64,000 nt of DNA, taken from Variovorax sp. KK3 (GTDB lineage: Bacteria; Pseudomonadota; Gammaproteobacteria; Burkholderiales; Burkholderiaceae_C). The translations under genes were made by a program, and so were the position numbers. Positions 38,907 to 48,426 of the stretch are shown one piece after another. The DNA is taken from positions 1 to 64,000 of the forward strand of contig NZ_LYVO01000018.1 in assembly GCF_001984055.1 (NCBI RefSeq). The letters run 5' to 3'. A model generated the notes under the pieces. That model was not told the origin of the DNA, did not search any database, and was given only the letters and a program-made list of their open reading frames with translations. Numbering within the stretch: the first letter of the stretch is position 1; the number at the start of each line of letters is the position of its first letter.

Positions 38907-39518
38907 TCAGTGCAGGCCGCCGCCGTAGTTGTCTTCGCGAATCACGCGCGGCGTGATCTCGCGCGGCTCGATGGTCACCGGCTGGTAGATCACGCGCTTC
39001 TGCTCGGGATCGAAGCGCATCTCGACATGGCCGGAGACGGGGAAGTCCTTGCGGAACGGGTGGCCGATGAAGCCGTAGTCGGTGAGAAGGCGCCGCAGAT
39101 CGTCGTGGCCCTCGAAGACGATGCCGTAGAGGTCGAAGGCTTCGCGCTCGAACCAGCCGGCGGAGCTCCAGACGCTGGTCAGCGAATCGACCAGGGGCAG
39201 GTCTTCGTTGGGCGCGAAGACCTTGAGGCGAACGCGCTGATTGAGGCTGACCGACAGCAGGTGCGAGACCACGCCGAAGCGCTCGCCCTCCCACTCGCCT
39301 TCACGGTAGTCGGAATAGTCCATGCCGCAGAGGTCGATCAGCTGCTCGAAGCGGCAACCGGGCGAGTCACGCAGCAGGCGCGCAGCCTCGAGGTAATCGG
39401 CCGCAGCCACGACCACGGTGACCTCGCCGAGCGCGAGCGTCACGCGCTTGGCCTTGGCGCCGAGCGTTTCCTGGATCTGGGTCTGAAGTGCCTCGGGAGC
39501 AATGGCAAAGTCGGTCAT
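38907..39518 (-). CDS. nuoC: NADH-quinone oxidoreductase subunit C
   Basis: A 203-residue peripheral-arm subunit (30-kDa subunit family). [17 protein letters not shown] and ILTDYGF-like family segments are seen here as [31 protein letters not shown], followed by GHPFRKDFP. The gene ends 2 nt before nuoD, showing the unfused arrangement. Confidence 0.95.
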   Translation of the reverse strand: MTDFAIAPEALQTQIQETLGAKAKRVTLALGEVTVVVAAADYLEAARLLRDSPGCRFEQLIDLCGMDYSDYREGEWEGERFGVVSHLLSVSLNQRVRLKVFAPNEDLPLVDSLTSVWSSAGWFEREAFDLYGIVFEGHDDLRRLLTDYGFIGHPFRKDFPVSGHVEMRFDPEQKRVIYQPVTIEPREITPRVIREDNYGGGLH

Positions 39519-39530
39519 CGTCTCTCGCTC

Positions 39531-40010
39531 TCAGGCACGCGCGATGGTGTTGGTGCGCCGGATCTTCTGCTGCAGCTGGATGATTCCGTACAGCAGCGCC
39601 TCGGCGGTCGGCGGGCAGCCCGGCACGTAGACGTCGACCGGCACGATGCGGTCGCAACCTCGCACCACCGAATAGCTGTAGTGGTAGTAGCCGCCGCCGT
39701 TGGCGCAGGAGCCCATCGACAGCACCCAGCGCGGCTCGGGCATCTGGTCGTAGACCTTGCGCAGGGCCGGCGCCATCTTGTTGCACAGCGTGCCGGCCAC
39801 GATCATCAGATCGGACTGGCGCGGGCTCGGGCGGAACAGCATGCCGAAGCGGTCGATGTCGTAGCGAGCGGCACCCGCGTGCATCATCTCCACGGCACAG
39901 CAGGCAAGACCGAAGGTCATCGGCCAGAGCGATCCCGTCTTGGCCCAGTTCACCACCGAATCGTAGGTCGTGGTGACGAAGCCTTCCTTCATGACGCCTT
40001 CAATGGCCAT
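39531..40010 (-). CDS. nuoB: NADH-quinone oxidoreductase subunit B ([4Fe-4S] N2)
   Basis: A 159-residue subunit holding cluster N2, the last carrier before quinone. The tandem cysteines are Cys37-Cys38 in [11 protein letters not shown], and the other ligands are Cys102 (MGSCANGG) and Cys132 (YVPGCPP). It lies 15 nt after nuoA and 12 nt before nuoC. Confidence 0.95.
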   Translation of the reverse strand: MAIEGVMKEGFVTTTYDSVVNWAKTGSLWPMTFGLACCAVEMMHAGAARYDIDRFGMLFRPSPRQSDLMIVAGTLCNKMAPALRKVYDQMPEPRWVLSMGSCANGGGYYHYSYSVVRGCDRIVPVDVYVPGCPPTAEALLYGIIQLQQKIRRTNTIARA

Positions 40011-40025
40011 TGTTCGAATTCCTTG

Positions 40026-40385
40026 TCATTCCCAATCGAGCGCACCCTTTTTCCACTCGTAGATGAAACCTACGACGAGGATGGCGAGAAAAATCATCAT
40101 GGCCCAGAAGCCGACCGGACCGATCTGCTTCAGCGCGATCGCCCACGGAAAGAGGAAGGCGATCTCGAGGTCGAAAAGAATGAAGAGGATCGCAACCAGG
40201 TAATAGCGCACGTCGAACTTCATGCGCGCGTCTTCGAAGGCCTCGAAGCCGCATTCGTAAGGCGAATTTTTCTGGGAGTCGGGCCGATTGGGGCCGAGGA
40301 TGTAACCGAGAACCTGAGGTGCCACTCCGACACCGATACCGACCAGGATGAACAACAGGACGGGCAGGTAGGATTCGAGGTTCAT
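40026..40385 (-). CDS. nuoA: NADH-quinone oxidoreductase subunit A
   Basis: A 119-residue three-helix membrane subunit. [35 protein letters not shown] contains the conserved Cys-Gly-Phe loop and the acidic residues of family members. The start at 40385 fits the usual MNLESYLP opening; an in-frame ATG twelve codons upstream lies within a hairpin and was not used. This is the first nuo gene, 58 nt after the tRNA-Leu. Confidence 0.94.
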   Translation of the reverse strand: MNLESYLPVLLFILVGIGVGVAPQVLGYILGPNRPDSQKNSPYECGFEAFEDARMKFDVRYYLVAILFILFDLEIAFLFPWAIALKQIGPVGFWAMMIFLAILVVGFIYEWKKGALDWE

Positions 40386-40405
40386 CGGGGGTCTTTTACC
40401 GCTTG

Positions 40406-40439
40406 TCGCCGACAGGAACATGACGTGCCCTGTCGGCGA
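40406..40439 (-). repeat. 11-bp inverted repeat between tRNA-Leu and nuoA
   Basis: Arms TCGCCGACAGG (40406-40416) and CCTGTCGGCGA (40429-40439) are perfectly complementary around a 12-nt loop. On the transcribed strand no T-tract follows, so it may be a processing or leader structure rather than a terminator. One arm repeats the 3' end of the tRNA (10 identical bases, 40432-40441 and 40451-40460). Confidence 0.65.
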
Positions 40440-40443
40440 GATT

Positions 40444-40528
40444 TGGTGCCGTCGGCGAGACTCGAACTCGCACAGCTTTCGCCACTACCCCCTCAAGATA
40501 GCGTGTCTACCAATTTCACCACGACGGC
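40444..40528 (-). tRNA. tRNA-Leu (anticodon GAG)
   Basis: An 85-nt tRNA with a perfect 7-bp acceptor stem (GCCGTCG/CGACGGC), D-loop AATTGGTAGAC, and an anticodon stem CTATC/GGTAG around the loop TTGAGGG, giving anticodon GAG for CUC codons. A long variable arm and the T-loop GTTCGAGTC follow, and the CCA end is encoded. It lies between secG and nuoA on the same strand, an order common in Burkholderiales. Confidence 0.95.
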
Positions 40529-40608
40529 GGTTTTATGTGTCCGAATGGCATGAGGAACCAGATGAGGTTTTGGCTTTCCGGACAGCTTTAGAGTTTACCC
40601 TGAAAAGA

Positions 40609-40643
40609 AGTCGTTTTCGCCGCGCGCAGGAGCGAAAACGACT
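40609..40643 (-). terminator. Intrinsic terminator after secG
   Basis: A perfect 12-bp inverted repeat (arms 40609-40620 and 40632-40643, 11-nt loop) begins 8 nt past the secG stop and is followed on the transcribed strand by TTCTTTTC. This should separate tpiA-secG from the tRNA-nuo unit. A possible -10 box TAAACT lies just downstream on the same strand, before the tRNA, without a convincing -35 box. Confidence 0.75.
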
Positions 40644-40650
40644 GTGGCGT

Positions 40651-41076
40651 TCACTTGGTCGGAATCTGCGCGGCGCCCGACGCGGGCGTGGCTGGCGCAG
40701 GCGCACTGCCGGCCGGCGCGGCCGGTGCATTGCCGGTCGGAATCTGCGAAGCCGGGCCCGATGCGCCCGGTGCCGGCGCGGGGGCCGCGGCACCACCGAT
40801 CGCGGCGCGCTCGAGCAAGCTGCCGCCACCCGCAGGCCGGCTGTGGCTGAAATAAGCCAGCAGCAGCGTGCATGCGAAGAAGACGGCAGCGAGCACCGCC
40901 GTGCTGCGCGACAGGAAGTTCGCGCTGCCGCTGGCGCCGAAGAGGCTGCCGGCACTGCCGCTGCCGAAGGCCGCACCCATGTCGGCGCCCTTGCCGTGCT
41001 GGATCAGGATGAGGCCGATCATCGCGAGCGCCGACAGCATCTGCACGCCCACGAGGATGTTGAAGACCACGTTCAT
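40651..41076 (-). CDS. secG: Preprotein translocase subunit SecG
   Basis: A 141-residue inner-membrane protein of the Sec translocon. Two hydrophobic helices (VFNILVGVQMLSALAMIGLIL and STAVLAAVFFACTLLLAYF) flank the conserved QHGKGADMGAAFGSGSAGSLFG loop. A C-terminal tail of about 60 residues rich in Ala, Pro and Gly follows, longer than in Escherichia coli (110 residues total) but usual for betaproteobacteria. It starts 38 nt after tpiA. Confidence 0.93.
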   Translation of the reverse strand: MNVVFNILVGVQMLSALAMIGLILIQHGKGADMGAAFGSGSAGSLFGASGSANFLSRSTAVLAAVFFACTLLLAYFSHSRPAGGGSLLERAAIGGAAAPAPAPGASGPASQIPTGNAPAAPAGSAPAPATPASGAAQIPTK

Positions 41077-41114
41077 TTCGTTCTTACTCCGGGATTCGTT
41101 CGGGACCGGGCCGC

Positions 41115-41867
41115 TCAGCGGGCCGCGGCGATGATCTGCAAAAAGTCGGGGGCCTTGAGAGACGCGCCGCCGATCAATCCGCCGTCGATGTCCGGCTGGG
41201 CCAGCAGCTCGGCGGCGTTGGCGGCATTCATGCTGCCGCCGTAGAGGATGCGGATGCCCGCAGCGTGCTCGTTCGCGGCATGGTGCAGTTGCGCACGCAG
41301 CAGCGCGTGCACGGCCTGCGCCTGCTCGGGCGTCGCGGTCTTGCCGGTACCGATGGCCCACACGGGTTCGTAGGCGACCACGATCTCGCTGATGCAATGG
41401 CCGTTCACGTGGATCACGGCGGCCAGCTGGCGCTTGACCACTTCCTCGGTGTGCCCTGCCTCGCGCTCCGCCAGCGTCTCGCCGACACAGACGATGGGCG
41501 TGATGCCACCGCCCAGCGCGGCAGCGGTCTTGGCCGCCACCGTGTCGTCGGTTTCACCGTGGTATTGCCTGCGCTCGGAATGGCCGACGATCGCGTAGCG
41601 CACGCCGAAGTCCTTGAGCATCGCGGCCGACTGCTCGCCCGTGAAGGCGCCTTGCGGCTGGGCAGAAAGGTCTTGCGCGCCCAGGGCGACGGGCGACCCC
41701 GTGACCAGTGCCTGGACCTGCGCCAAGTATGGCGCCGGCACGCACACGGCAATGTCGCAGGCCGGCGATCCGACACCTTGCCGAAGCGCATTCACCAAGG
41801 CTTCGTTCGCGGCCAGGCTGCCGTTCATCTTCCAATTGCCGGCGATGAGTTTCTTCTTCGTGGTCAT
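41115..41867 (-). CDS. tpiA: Triosephosphate isomerase
   Basis: A 250-residue glycolytic isomerase that interconverts dihydroxyacetone phosphate and glyceraldehyde 3-phosphate. Catalytic residues are Lys13 (GNWKMNGS), His96 (IVGHSERR) and Glu167 ([12 protein letters not shown]); ILYGGSMN near the C-terminus binds phosphate. The start [13 protein letters not shown] gives the usual length. An ATG six codons upstream (41885), overlapping the preceding stop, is an alternative. Confidence 0.95.
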   Translation of the reverse strand: MTTKKKLIAGNWKMNGSLAANEALVNALRQGVGSPACDIAVCVPAPYLAQVQALVTGSPVALGAQDLSAQPQGAFTGEQSAAMLKDFGVRYAIVGHSERRQYHGETDDTVAAKTAAALGGGITPIVCVGETLAEREAGHTEEVVKRQLAAVIHVNGHCISEIVVAYEPVWAIGTGKTATPEQAQAVHALLRAQLHHAANEHAAGIRILYGGSMNAANAAELLAQPDIDGGLIGGASLKAPDFLQIIAAAR

Positions 41868-41878
41868 GGGTTCGTCGC

Positions 41879-42877
41879 TCACCATGTCAGCACGATCTTG
41901 CCGATGTGCTGGTTCGATTCCATCAGGGTGTGGGCCTGCGCCGCGCCACTCGGGTCGCCGCCCGCAGCGAAGACGCTATGGATGACGGGCTTCACGGCGC
42001 CGCCTTCGAGCATCGGCCAGACCTTCTCGCGCAGTGACTTCGCGATCGCTGCCTTGAAGGCGATCGGCCGCGGACGCAGCGTCGACCCGGTGATGGTCAG
42101 GCGCCGGCGCAGCACCAAGCCCGCATTGAACTCGCTCTTGGTGCCGCCCTGCACGGCGATGATCACCAGGCGGCCGTCCTCGGCCAGGCAGTCGATCTCA
42201 CGCGGCACGTAGGCGCCGGCGACCATGTCGAGGATCACGTCCACGCCCTTGCCGCCGGTCAGCCGCTTGGCCTCTTCGGCGAAATCGGCTGTCTTGTAGT
42301 TGATCGCGTGGTCGGCGCCCAGCTTCCGGCAGGCCTCGCACTTGTCGTCGCTGCCCGCGGTGGCGATCACGGTCGCGCCGAAGGCCTTGCCCAGCTGGAT
42401 CGCCGTCACGCCGATGCCGCTGGTGCCGCCCTGGATCAGCAGGGTCTCGCCCTTCTGCAACCGACCGCGATCGAACACGTTGCTCCAGACGGTGAAGAAG
42501 GTTTCGGGCAGCGAGGCAGCCTCTGCGTCGCTCCAACCCTTGGGCACCGGCAGGCACTGGGCCACCGGTGCGACGCAGAGCTCGGCATAGCCGCCGCCCG
42601 CGATCAGCGCGCAGACGCGGTCGCCGACCGCGAAGCCGGCGTCCTTCATGGCCGCCTCGTCGCCTGACACGATCTCACCCGCCACCTCGAGCCCAGGGAG
42701 GTCCGAGGCACCCGGCGGCACCGGGTAGTTGCCCGTGCGCTGCAGCACGTCCGGCCGGTTCACGCCGCTGGCCGCCACGCGGATCAGCAACTCGCCCGCA
42801 CCGGCGACCGGCGCGGGGCGCTCGACCTGGCGCAGCACCTCGGGCGCACCGAAGGATGTGATTTCAATGGCTTTCAT
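41879..42877 (-). CDS. NAD(P)H:quinone oxidoreductase, zeta-crystallin/PIG3 type
   Basis: A 332-residue medium-chain dehydrogenase/reductase without the structural zinc site. [31 protein letters not shown] is the N-terminal catalytic domain, and [23 protein letters not shown] is the NADPH-binding Rossmann loop. Such enzymes reduce quinones with NADPH. It sits between pnp (78 nt) and tpiA (11 nt) on one strand, so co-transcription with tpiA is likely. Confidence 0.88.
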   Translation of the reverse strand: MKAIEITSFGAPEVLRQVERPAPVAGAGELLIRVAASGVNRPDVLQRTGNYPVPPGASDLPGLEVAGEIVSGDEAAMKDAGFAVGDRVCALIAGGGYAELCVAPVAQCLPVPKGWSDAEAASLPETFFTVWSNVFDRGRLQKGETLLIQGGTSGIGVTAIQLGKAFGATVIATAGSDDKCEACRKLGADHAINYKTADFAEEAKRLTGGKGVDVILDMVAGAYVPREIDCLAEDGRLVIIAVQGGTKSEFNAGLVLRRRLTITGSTLRPRPIAFKAAIAKSLREKVWPMLEGGAVKPVIHSVFAAGGDPSGAAQAHTLMESNQHIGKIVLTW

Positions 42878-42955
42878 GCTCGTCTCGGCTGAAGCGCCCG
42901 CTCTTTCGAACGGGCGCCCGTTGGAAGGTCGGCAACGGCGTCACCGCCCTCGCCT

Positions 42956-45244
42956 TCAGGCCTGGCGGTCGCCGCCGTTGGGCTCTTGCGGACGCACGTC
43001 CTGGTCGACGGCCACTGCTTGCTCTGCGGCCGGCGCTTCGGCCGTGTTGTCGAAGCGCGGTGCACGATCGCCGCGGGGCGGACGATCACCGCGCTCGCGT
43101 CGCTCGCCACGCTCTTCGCGCGGCGGACGGTCGTAGGACTCCATGCCGGCCGGGCGCTCGGCCAGCGCCTTCATGGACAGCTTGACGCGGCCCTTGTCGT
43201 CCGTCTCGAGCACCTTGACCTTCACGATCTGGCCTTCGCTCAGGTAGTCGGTCACCTTCTCGACGCGCTCGTGCGCGATCTGGCTGATGTGCAGCAGGCC
43301 GTCCTTGCCGGGCAGCAGGTTGATCAGTGCGCCGAAGTCCAGGATCTTCGTGACCGGGCCTTCGTACACCTTGCCGATCTCGACTTCGGCAGTGATCTGC
43401 TCGATGCGCTTCTTGGCCGCCTCGGCCTTGGCCGGATCGGTGGAAGCGATGGTGATGGTGCCGTCTTCGTCGATGTTGATCTGGGTGCCGGTCTCTTCGG
43501 TCAGCGCGCGGATCACCGAGCCACCCTTGCCGATCACGTCGCGAATCTTCTCGGGGTTGATCTTCATCGTGAACAGGCGGGGCGCGAAGCTGGAGACCTC
43601 GGCCTTGGCTTCGCCCATCGCTTCCTGCATCTTGCCCAGGATGTGCATGCGCGCTTCCTTGGCCTGGGCCAGGGCGACCTGCATGATTTCCTTGGTGATG
43701 CCCTGGATCTTGATGTCCATCTGCAGCGCGGTGATGCCGTTGGTCGTGCCGGCCACCTTGAAGTCCATGTCGCCCAGGTGATCTTCGTCGCCGAGGATGT
43801 CGGTCAGCACGGCGAAGCGGTTGTCTTCCTTGATCAGGCCCATGGCGATGCCGGCCACGTGAGCCTTCATCGGCACGCCGGCGTCCATCATCGAGAGGCA
43901 GCCGCCGCAGACCGAAGCCATCGACGACGAGCCGTTCGACTCCGTGATTTCCGACACCACGCGGATGGTGTAGGGGAACTCTTCCTTGCTCGGCAGGCAG
44001 GCCACGAGGGCGCGCTTGGCCAGTCGGCCATGGCCGACTTCGCGGCGCTTGGTCGAGCCCATGCGGCCCACTTCGCCGGTGGCGAAGGGAGGCATGTTGT
44101 AGTGGAACAGAAAGCGGTCTTCGTACTCGCCAGCCAGCGCGTCGATGCGCTGCGCGTCGCGTTCGGTGCCCAGCGTGGTCACCACGAGCGCCTGCGTTTC
44201 ACCGCGGGTGAACAGCGCCGACCCGTGCGTGCGCGGCAGGACGCTGTTGCGGATCTCGATGGGGCGGACGGTGCGCGTGTCGCGGCCGTCGATGCGCGGC
44301 TCGCCCGAAAGGATCTGGCTGCGAACGATCTTCGATTCGATGGCGAACAGCAGATCGCTGACCTTGCCTGCATCGAAAGGCTCGCCGCTCTCCTTGAGCG
44401 ATGCCATCACGCTGGCATTGGCTTCGCGCAAGGCTTGCGTGCGCGCCTGCTTGCTGCGGATCTGGTAGACCGCACGCAGCTTTTCTTCCGCAAGGCCCTT
44501 GACCTTGGAGACGAAGGCTTCGTCTTCGGCCGGCGGCTGCCAGTCCCACACCGGCTTGCCGGCGTCGCGGACGAGTTCGTGGATCGCGTTGATCGCGATG
44601 CCGGCCTGCTCATGCCCGAACACCACGCCGCCGAGCATGATTTCTTCGCTCAGCTGCAGCGCTTCGGACTCGACCATCAGCACGGCGGCTTCGGTGCCGG
44701 CCACGACGAGGTCCATCTGCGATTCCTTGCGCAGGGTCTGGCCCGGATTCAGGACGTACTGGCCGTTGACGTAGCCCACGCGCGCGGCGCCGATCGGGCC
44801 GCTGAACGGAATGCCGGAGATCGACAGCGCGGCGCTGACGGCGATCATGGCGGCGATGTCGGCGTCGACCTCGGGGTTCAGCGACAGCGTGTGGATCACC
44901 ACGTGCACTTCGTTGAGGAAGCCCTCGGGGAACAGCGGCCGGATCGGGCGGTCGATCAGGCGCGAGGTCAGGGTTTCGAGTTCGCTGGGCTTGGCTTCGC
45001 GCTTGAAGAAGCTGCCGGGGATCTTGCCTGCGGCATAGGTCTTCTCGATGTAGTCGACCGTCAGCGGGAAGAAGTCCTGGCCGGGCTTGGCGGTCTTCGA
45101 GGCGACCACGGTAGCCAGCACCACGGTGCCGTCGATGTCGACGACCACGGCACCGCTGGCCTGGCGGGCGATTTCGCCCGTTTCCATGACGACGGTCTTG
45201 TCGCCCCACTGGAAGGACTTGCTGACTTTGTTGAAGAGGCTCAT
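42956..45244 (-). CDS. pnp: Polynucleotide phosphorylase
   Basis: A 762-residue 3'-to-5' exoribonuclease. Domain order is RNase PH-like 1 (from residue 1), an all-helical linker, RNase PH-like 2 ([15 protein letters not shown] near residue 345), a KH domain ([20 protein letters not shown]) and an S1 domain ([32 protein letters not shown]). A Glu/Arg/Pro-rich tail of about 65 residues follows S1, longer than in Escherichia coli, and may bind RNA or partners. It lies after rpsO, the classic rpsO-pnp order. Confidence 0.95.
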   Translation of the reverse strand: MSLFNKVSKSFQWGDKTVVMETGEIARQASGAVVVDIDGTVVLATVVASKTAKPGQDFFPLTVDYIEKTYAAGKIPGSFFKREAKPSELETLTSRLIDRPIRPLFPEGFLNEVHVVIHTLSLNPEVDADIAAMIAVSAALSISGIPFSGPIGAARVGYVNGQYVLNPGQTLRKESQMDLVVAGTEAAVLMVESEALQLSEEIMLGGVVFGHEQAGIAINAIHELVRDAGKPVWDWQPPAEDEAFVSKVKGLAEEKLRAVYQIRSKQARTQALREANASVMASLKESGEPFDAGKVSDLLFAIESKIVRSQILSGEPRIDGRDTRTVRPIEIRNSVLPRTHGSALFTRGETQALVVTTLGTERDAQRIDALAGEYEDRFLFHYNMPPFATGEVGRMGSTKRREVGHGRLAKRALVACLPSKEEFPYTIRVVSEITESNGSSSMASVCGGCLSMMDAGVPMKAHVAGIAMGLIKEDNRFAVLTDILGDEDHLGDMDFKVAGTTNGITALQMDIKIQGITKEIMQVALAQAKEARMHILGKMQEAMGEAKAEVSSFAPRLFTMKINPEKIRDVIGKGGSVIRALTEETGTQINIDEDGTITIASTDPAKAEAAKKRIEQITAEVEIGKVYEGPVTKILDFGALINLLPGKDGLLHISQIAHERVEKVTDYLSEGQIVKVKVLETDDKGRVKLSMKALAERPAGMESYDRPPREERGERRERGDRPPRGDRAPRFDNTAEAPAAEQAVAVDQDVRPQEPNGGDRQA

Positions 45245-45326
45245 GTCTTGCTCCTGTTTTTGTTGGCGGCTTGGCCTGCGGTCATCGCAGGGTCCACCGG
45301 GAGGGGAGGCCTTCAGAACACGATGC

Positions 45327-45363
45327 CATTCCAGCGAAGCTCGCCTCGAGCTTCATTGGAATG
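45327..45363 (-). promoter_or_regulatory. Long hairpin in the pnp 5' leader
   Basis: Arms CATTCCA/TGGAATG (7 bp) and GAAGCT/AGCTTC (6 bp) stack around a 2x2 internal loop, with a 7-nt apical loop. It lies about 80 nt upstream of the pnp start and downstream of the rpsO terminator. In Escherichia coli an RNase III-cleaved hairpin in this place mediates PNPase autoregulation; the same role is inferred here. A dispersed palindromic repeat is the alternative. Confidence 0.6.
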
Positions 45364-45407
45364 ACACAGCTTCGATCTGTGCGGCACTCCTGGATCGATT
45401 CGCGAAG

Positions 45408-45444
45408 TAAAAAACGCCTGAGCTAGCGGACTAACCCAGGCGTT
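45408..45444 (-). terminator. Intrinsic terminator of rpsO
   Basis: Arms AACGCCTG (45413-45420) and CAGGCGTT (45437-45444) are perfect complements and are followed on the transcribed strand by six T residues. It begins 17 nt after the rpsO stop and should limit rpsO-pnp read-through. Confidence 0.88.
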
Positions 45445-45461
45445 CCTTCATATGAATCGGC

Positions 45462-45728
45462 TTACTTGCGCAGACCCAGCTTGGCGATCAGGGCGCTGTA
45501 GCGGTCGACGTCCTTGGACTTGAGGTAGTCCAGCAGTTTGCGGCGGCGGCTCACCATGCGCAGCAGGCCGCGACGACCGTGGTGGTCCTTGGCATGCGTC
45601 TTGAAGTGGGGGGTGAGTTCGTTGATGCGGGCGGTCAGCAGTGCGACTTGCACTTCGGGGCTGCCGGTGTCGTTGGCGGCGCGGGCGTTGTCCTTGACGA
45701 CTTCGGCCTTGATGGAGGCTGCGATCAT
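45462..45728 (-). CDS. rpsO: 30S ribosomal protein S15
   Basis: An 88-residue ribosomal protein of normal length. [37 protein letters not shown] contains the rRNA-binding residues and [13 protein letters not shown] is the conserved C-terminal motif. AAGGAAAT precedes the ATG. It is a monocistronic or lead gene before pnp, with its own terminator. Confidence 0.96.
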   Translation of the reverse strand: MIAASIKAEVVKDNARAANDTGSPEVQVALLTARINELTPHFKTHAKDHHGRRGLLRMVSRRRKLLDYLKSKDVDRYSALIAKLGLRK

Positions 45729-45817
45729 TGATTGATTTCCTTGTTCCGGGATGTTTGACTTGCGGCGGGCACTGGAACTGCACCCGTCGTGCGCCTTGCG
45801 GCATGCAAAGCCTTGGG

Positions 45818-45823
45818 ATTATA
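45818..45823 (-). promoter_or_regulatory. Probable rpsO promoter -10 box
   Basis: A perfect TATAAT on the minus strand lies about 90 nt before rpsO, in the interval after the aminotransferase stop. The -35 region at 17-nt spacing is a poor match, so only the -10 box is claimed. Confidence 0.5.
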
Positions 45824-45834
45824 CATAGCGACCC

Positions 45835-47004
45835 TCACGCGGCCGGTTGCCGGCCCTGCAGCCACCCCTCGAGCCGATCGACGCCCTGGGCCAGGCGCTC
45901 GGCATCCTTCGACGCGAAGCACCAGCGCAGCCAGCCTTGGGCTTCCGGCGCGAAGGCGTTGCCCGGCGCCAGGCCGAGCCCCGCCTCGGCCACGAGCCGC
46001 TTGGCCAGCGCGAGCGAATCGTCGAAGCCTTCGAGCCGGAAGAAGGCATACATGCCGCCGCGGGCCGGCGCCACTTGCACGCCAGGGACCCGGGCCAGCA
46101 GCGGGACGAGCCGGTCGCGGCAGGACTTGAGCTGCGCCACCACGCGCGGCGTGACCTCATTGCCGAGTCCCAGGGCCGCGATGCCGGCACGCTGGGTGAA
46201 CACGCTGGTGCAGGAAGTGTTGAACTCGATCAGCTTGCCCATGGCATCGACCAGCGTCGGCGGCAGCACGAGCCAGCCCAGGCGCCAGCCGGTCATCAGG
46301 AAGCTCTTGGAGAAGCTGTGGACCACGACCAGCCGGTCATCCGGCTCGGCCACGTCCAGGAAGCTCGGAGCGCAGGCGTTCGGGGTGGGCTCGTAGTAGA
46401 GCCGCTCGTAGACCTCGTCGGCCAGGATCCAGGTGCCGGTCCGCCGGCAATGCGTGACGATCGCCTGCTGCTCCGCGCGCGTCAGCGTCCAGCCGGTCGG
46501 ATTGTTCGGCGCATTGACGACGAGCAGCTTCGTGGCCGGCGTCACCGCGGCCAGGAGCGCATCCAGATCGAGCGTCCACTCCCCGCCCTTCGGCACCAGC
46601 GAGACACGGCGCACGCGCGCGCCCAGGATCGCCGGCTGCGCCGTCAGGTTGGGCCACACCGGCGTCACCGCCACCACCTCGTCGCCCGCATCGACCAGAG
46701 CCTGCACGGCCAGCATCAACGCGCTCACACCACCCGAGGTGACGGCGATGCGCCCGGCGTCGATGGACGGATGCAGGCTGCTCATGTAGCCCGCGATCGC
46801 CTGGCGCAATTCGGGCAGCCCCAGGTTGTGCGCATAGAAGGTCTCGCCGCGCTGCAGCGACTCGATGGCCGCCTGGCGGATCGGCTCCGGCGTCACCTCG
46901 TCGCCCTCGCCGAACCAGAAGGCCAGCACGTCGGCGCGGCCCATGCCCGCATTGGCGACCTCGCGGATCTTGGAGGCTTCGAGGTTCTGGATGGCTTCGC
47001 GCAT
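45835..47004 (-). CDS. Class I/II PLP-dependent aminotransferase
   Basis: A 389-residue fold-type I transaminase. Landmarks are NLGLPELRQAIAGYM, APNNPTGWTL with the conserved Asn-Pro-Thr-Gly, ILADEVYERLYY with the ring-nitrogen Asp, and the Schiff-base lysine Lys233 in HSFSKSFLMTGWRLGW. It would exchange an amino group between an amino acid and a 2-oxoacid; aspartate-type donors are common in this group. It follows the ABC receptor gene by 21 nt on the same strand, so a shared amino acid-related role is possible. Confidence 0.87.
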   Translation of the reverse strand: MREAIQNLEASKIREVANAGMGRADVLAFWFGEGDEVTPEPIRQAAIESLQRGETFYAHNLGLPELRQAIAGYMSSLHPSIDAGRIAVTSGGVSALMLAVQALVDAGDEVVAVTPVWPNLTAQPAILGARVRRVSLVPKGGEWTLDLDALLAAVTPATKLLVVNAPNNPTGWTLTRAEQQAIVTHCRRTGTWILADEVYERLYYEPTPNACAPSFLDVAEPDDRLVVVHSFSKSFLMTGWRLGWLVLPPTLVDAMGKLIEFNTSCTSVFTQRAGIAALGLGNEVTPRVVAQLKSCRDRLVPLLARVPGVQVAPARGGMYAFFRLEGFDDSLALAKRLVAEAGLGLAPGNAFAPEAQGWLRWCFASKDAERLAQGVDRLEGWLQGRQPAA

Positions 47005-47025
47005 CTTGGAGTCCTTCTGTGACGG

Positions 47026-48309
47026 TCAGGGGCGCTGCATCTTGCAGCTCGTAGGCATCTCGGCGCGCTCCGCTGGAATGGTGCGCACCACGCGAAAGCC
47101 GTAGCCTGAGCCTTCCACGTCGAACTTCACGCCGGGACTGCCTTGGCGGTCCATCATGCCGACGACCAGGCTCTGCTGGAACTGATGGTCTGACGCACGC
47201 ATGCGGCCGCCCTGCCCCGCCAGGCTGACGTCGGCGCGCTCGAGCGCACGCCCCACCGCCACCGTGTCGACGCTGCCCGCGCGTTCGACCGCCTGCGCCA
47301 GCGCCTCGACGAGCAACTGCATCCGCATGTGCACGTAGTCGTCGGCAGGCTTCGGAAAGCGCTCGCGAAAGGCCCGGTAGAAGGCTTCCGATTCGCGCGT
47401 CTGCACGTTGGGCAGCCAGTCGGCCACCGCGGCGACGCGCCCGATACCGGCATCGCCGATCGCCGCCGGCGCGCCGAGCGCATTGCCGTAGAAGGTGTAG
47501 AAGCTGCCGTTGAAGCCCGCCTCGCGCGCCGCCTTCACCATCAGCGTGAGGTCGTTGCCCCAGTTGCCGGTAACCACGGCCTGCGCGCCGCTCGCGAGGA
47601 TCTTGGTCGCGTAGGGCGCGAAGTCCTTCACGCGGCCCATCGGGTGCAGTTCCTCGCCGACGATCTGCACATCGGGCCGCAGTTGGCCCAGCTGGCGTTT
47701 CGATTCGCGCAGCACCGCCTGGCCGAAGCTGTAGTCCTGGCCGATCAGGTAGACGCGCTTGAGGGACGCGTCGTTCTTCATCACCTCCATCAGCGCCGTC
47801 ACGCGCATGTCGGCGTGCGCGTCGAATCGAAAGTGCCAGAAGCTGCAACGCTCGTTGGTCAGCACCGGATCGACCGCCGAGTAGTTGAGGAAGAGCACGC
47901 GCCGCGACACGTCCCGCTCGTTGTTCTTGTCGATCGCATCCACCAGCGCCGCGGCCGTGGCCGACGAGTTGCCCTGCAGCACGATGCGCGCGCCGTCGTC
48001 CATCGCGGCACGCAGTGCGGAAAGAGCCTCTTCGTTCTGCCCCTTGCTGTCGTAGCGGTCGAGTTGCAGAAAGCGATTGCCGCCGGGCAGCTTGATTCCG
48101 CCGCGGGCATTCACCCGCTCCACCGCCCACAGCAGGTTGCGGAACACAGCCTCGCCGGTGTTGGCGAAGGGGCCGCTCATGCTCTCGATCAGTGCCAGGC
48201 GAATGGGCGTCACGGTCTGGGCATGGAGCGCCGGCAAGCCGGTCGCGCATAGCGCCGAGGCCACGAATTTCAAGGCCCGTCGACGGCAAATAAAGCTGGA
48301 TGAATGCAT
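47026..48309 (-). CDS. ABC transporter substrate-binding protein (branched-chain amino acid/urea type)
   Basis: A 427-residue periplasmic receptor of the LivJ/UrtA type. The N-terminal signal (RRRALKFVASALCATGLPALHA) is cleaved before QTVTPIRLALIESMSGPFANTGEA, the usual opening of this family, and YLIGQDYSFGQAVLRE is the domain-2 hinge. No permease or ATPase gene adjoins it, so it is an orphan receptor unless it uses a distant LivHMGF set, perhaps the one cut by the left edge. The start at 48309 gives a good signal peptide. Confidence 0.82.
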   Translation of the reverse strand: MHSSSFICRRRALKFVASALCATGLPALHAQTVTPIRLALIESMSGPFANTGEAVFRNLLWAVERVNARGGIKLPGGNRFLQLDRYDSKGQNEEALSALRAAMDDGARIVLQGNSSATAAALVDAIDKNNERDVSRRVLFLNYSAVDPVLTNERCSFWHFRFDAHADMRVTALMEVMKNDASLKRVYLIGQDYSFGQAVLRESKRQLGQLRPDVQIVGEELHPMGRVKDFAPYATKILASGAQAVVTGNWGNDLTLMVKAAREAGFNGSFYTFYGNALGAPAAIGDAGIGRVAAVADWLPNVQTRESEAFYRAFRERFPKPADDYVHMRMQLLVEALAQAVERAGSVDTVAVGRALERADVSLAGQGGRMRASDHQFQQSLVVGMMDRQGSPGVKFDVEGSGYGFRVVRTIPAERAEMPTSCKMQRP

Positions 48310-48426
48310 CTTGAAAGCCCACCTGCTGCGCCTAGATGGGTTGGCAAGCGGCACTCTGTTGAAAGGCCGCGCAGTGTAAGGGACGCACATCTCTCGTCCC
48401 CATTGTGTTCATCAGGAGTACCCATC

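Noticed and set aside
40444..40528. Integrated element at tRNA-Leu
   Set aside because: There is no integrase or foreign cargo next to it, and housekeeping genes continue on both sides.
48310..48426. Sigma-32 promoter or RNA thermometer before hsp20
   Set aside because: CTTGAAA (48310) and GTTGAAA (48358) resemble -35 boxes and CCCCAT occurs at 48398, but no pair has correct spacing, and no hairpin sequesters the AGGAG site convincingly.
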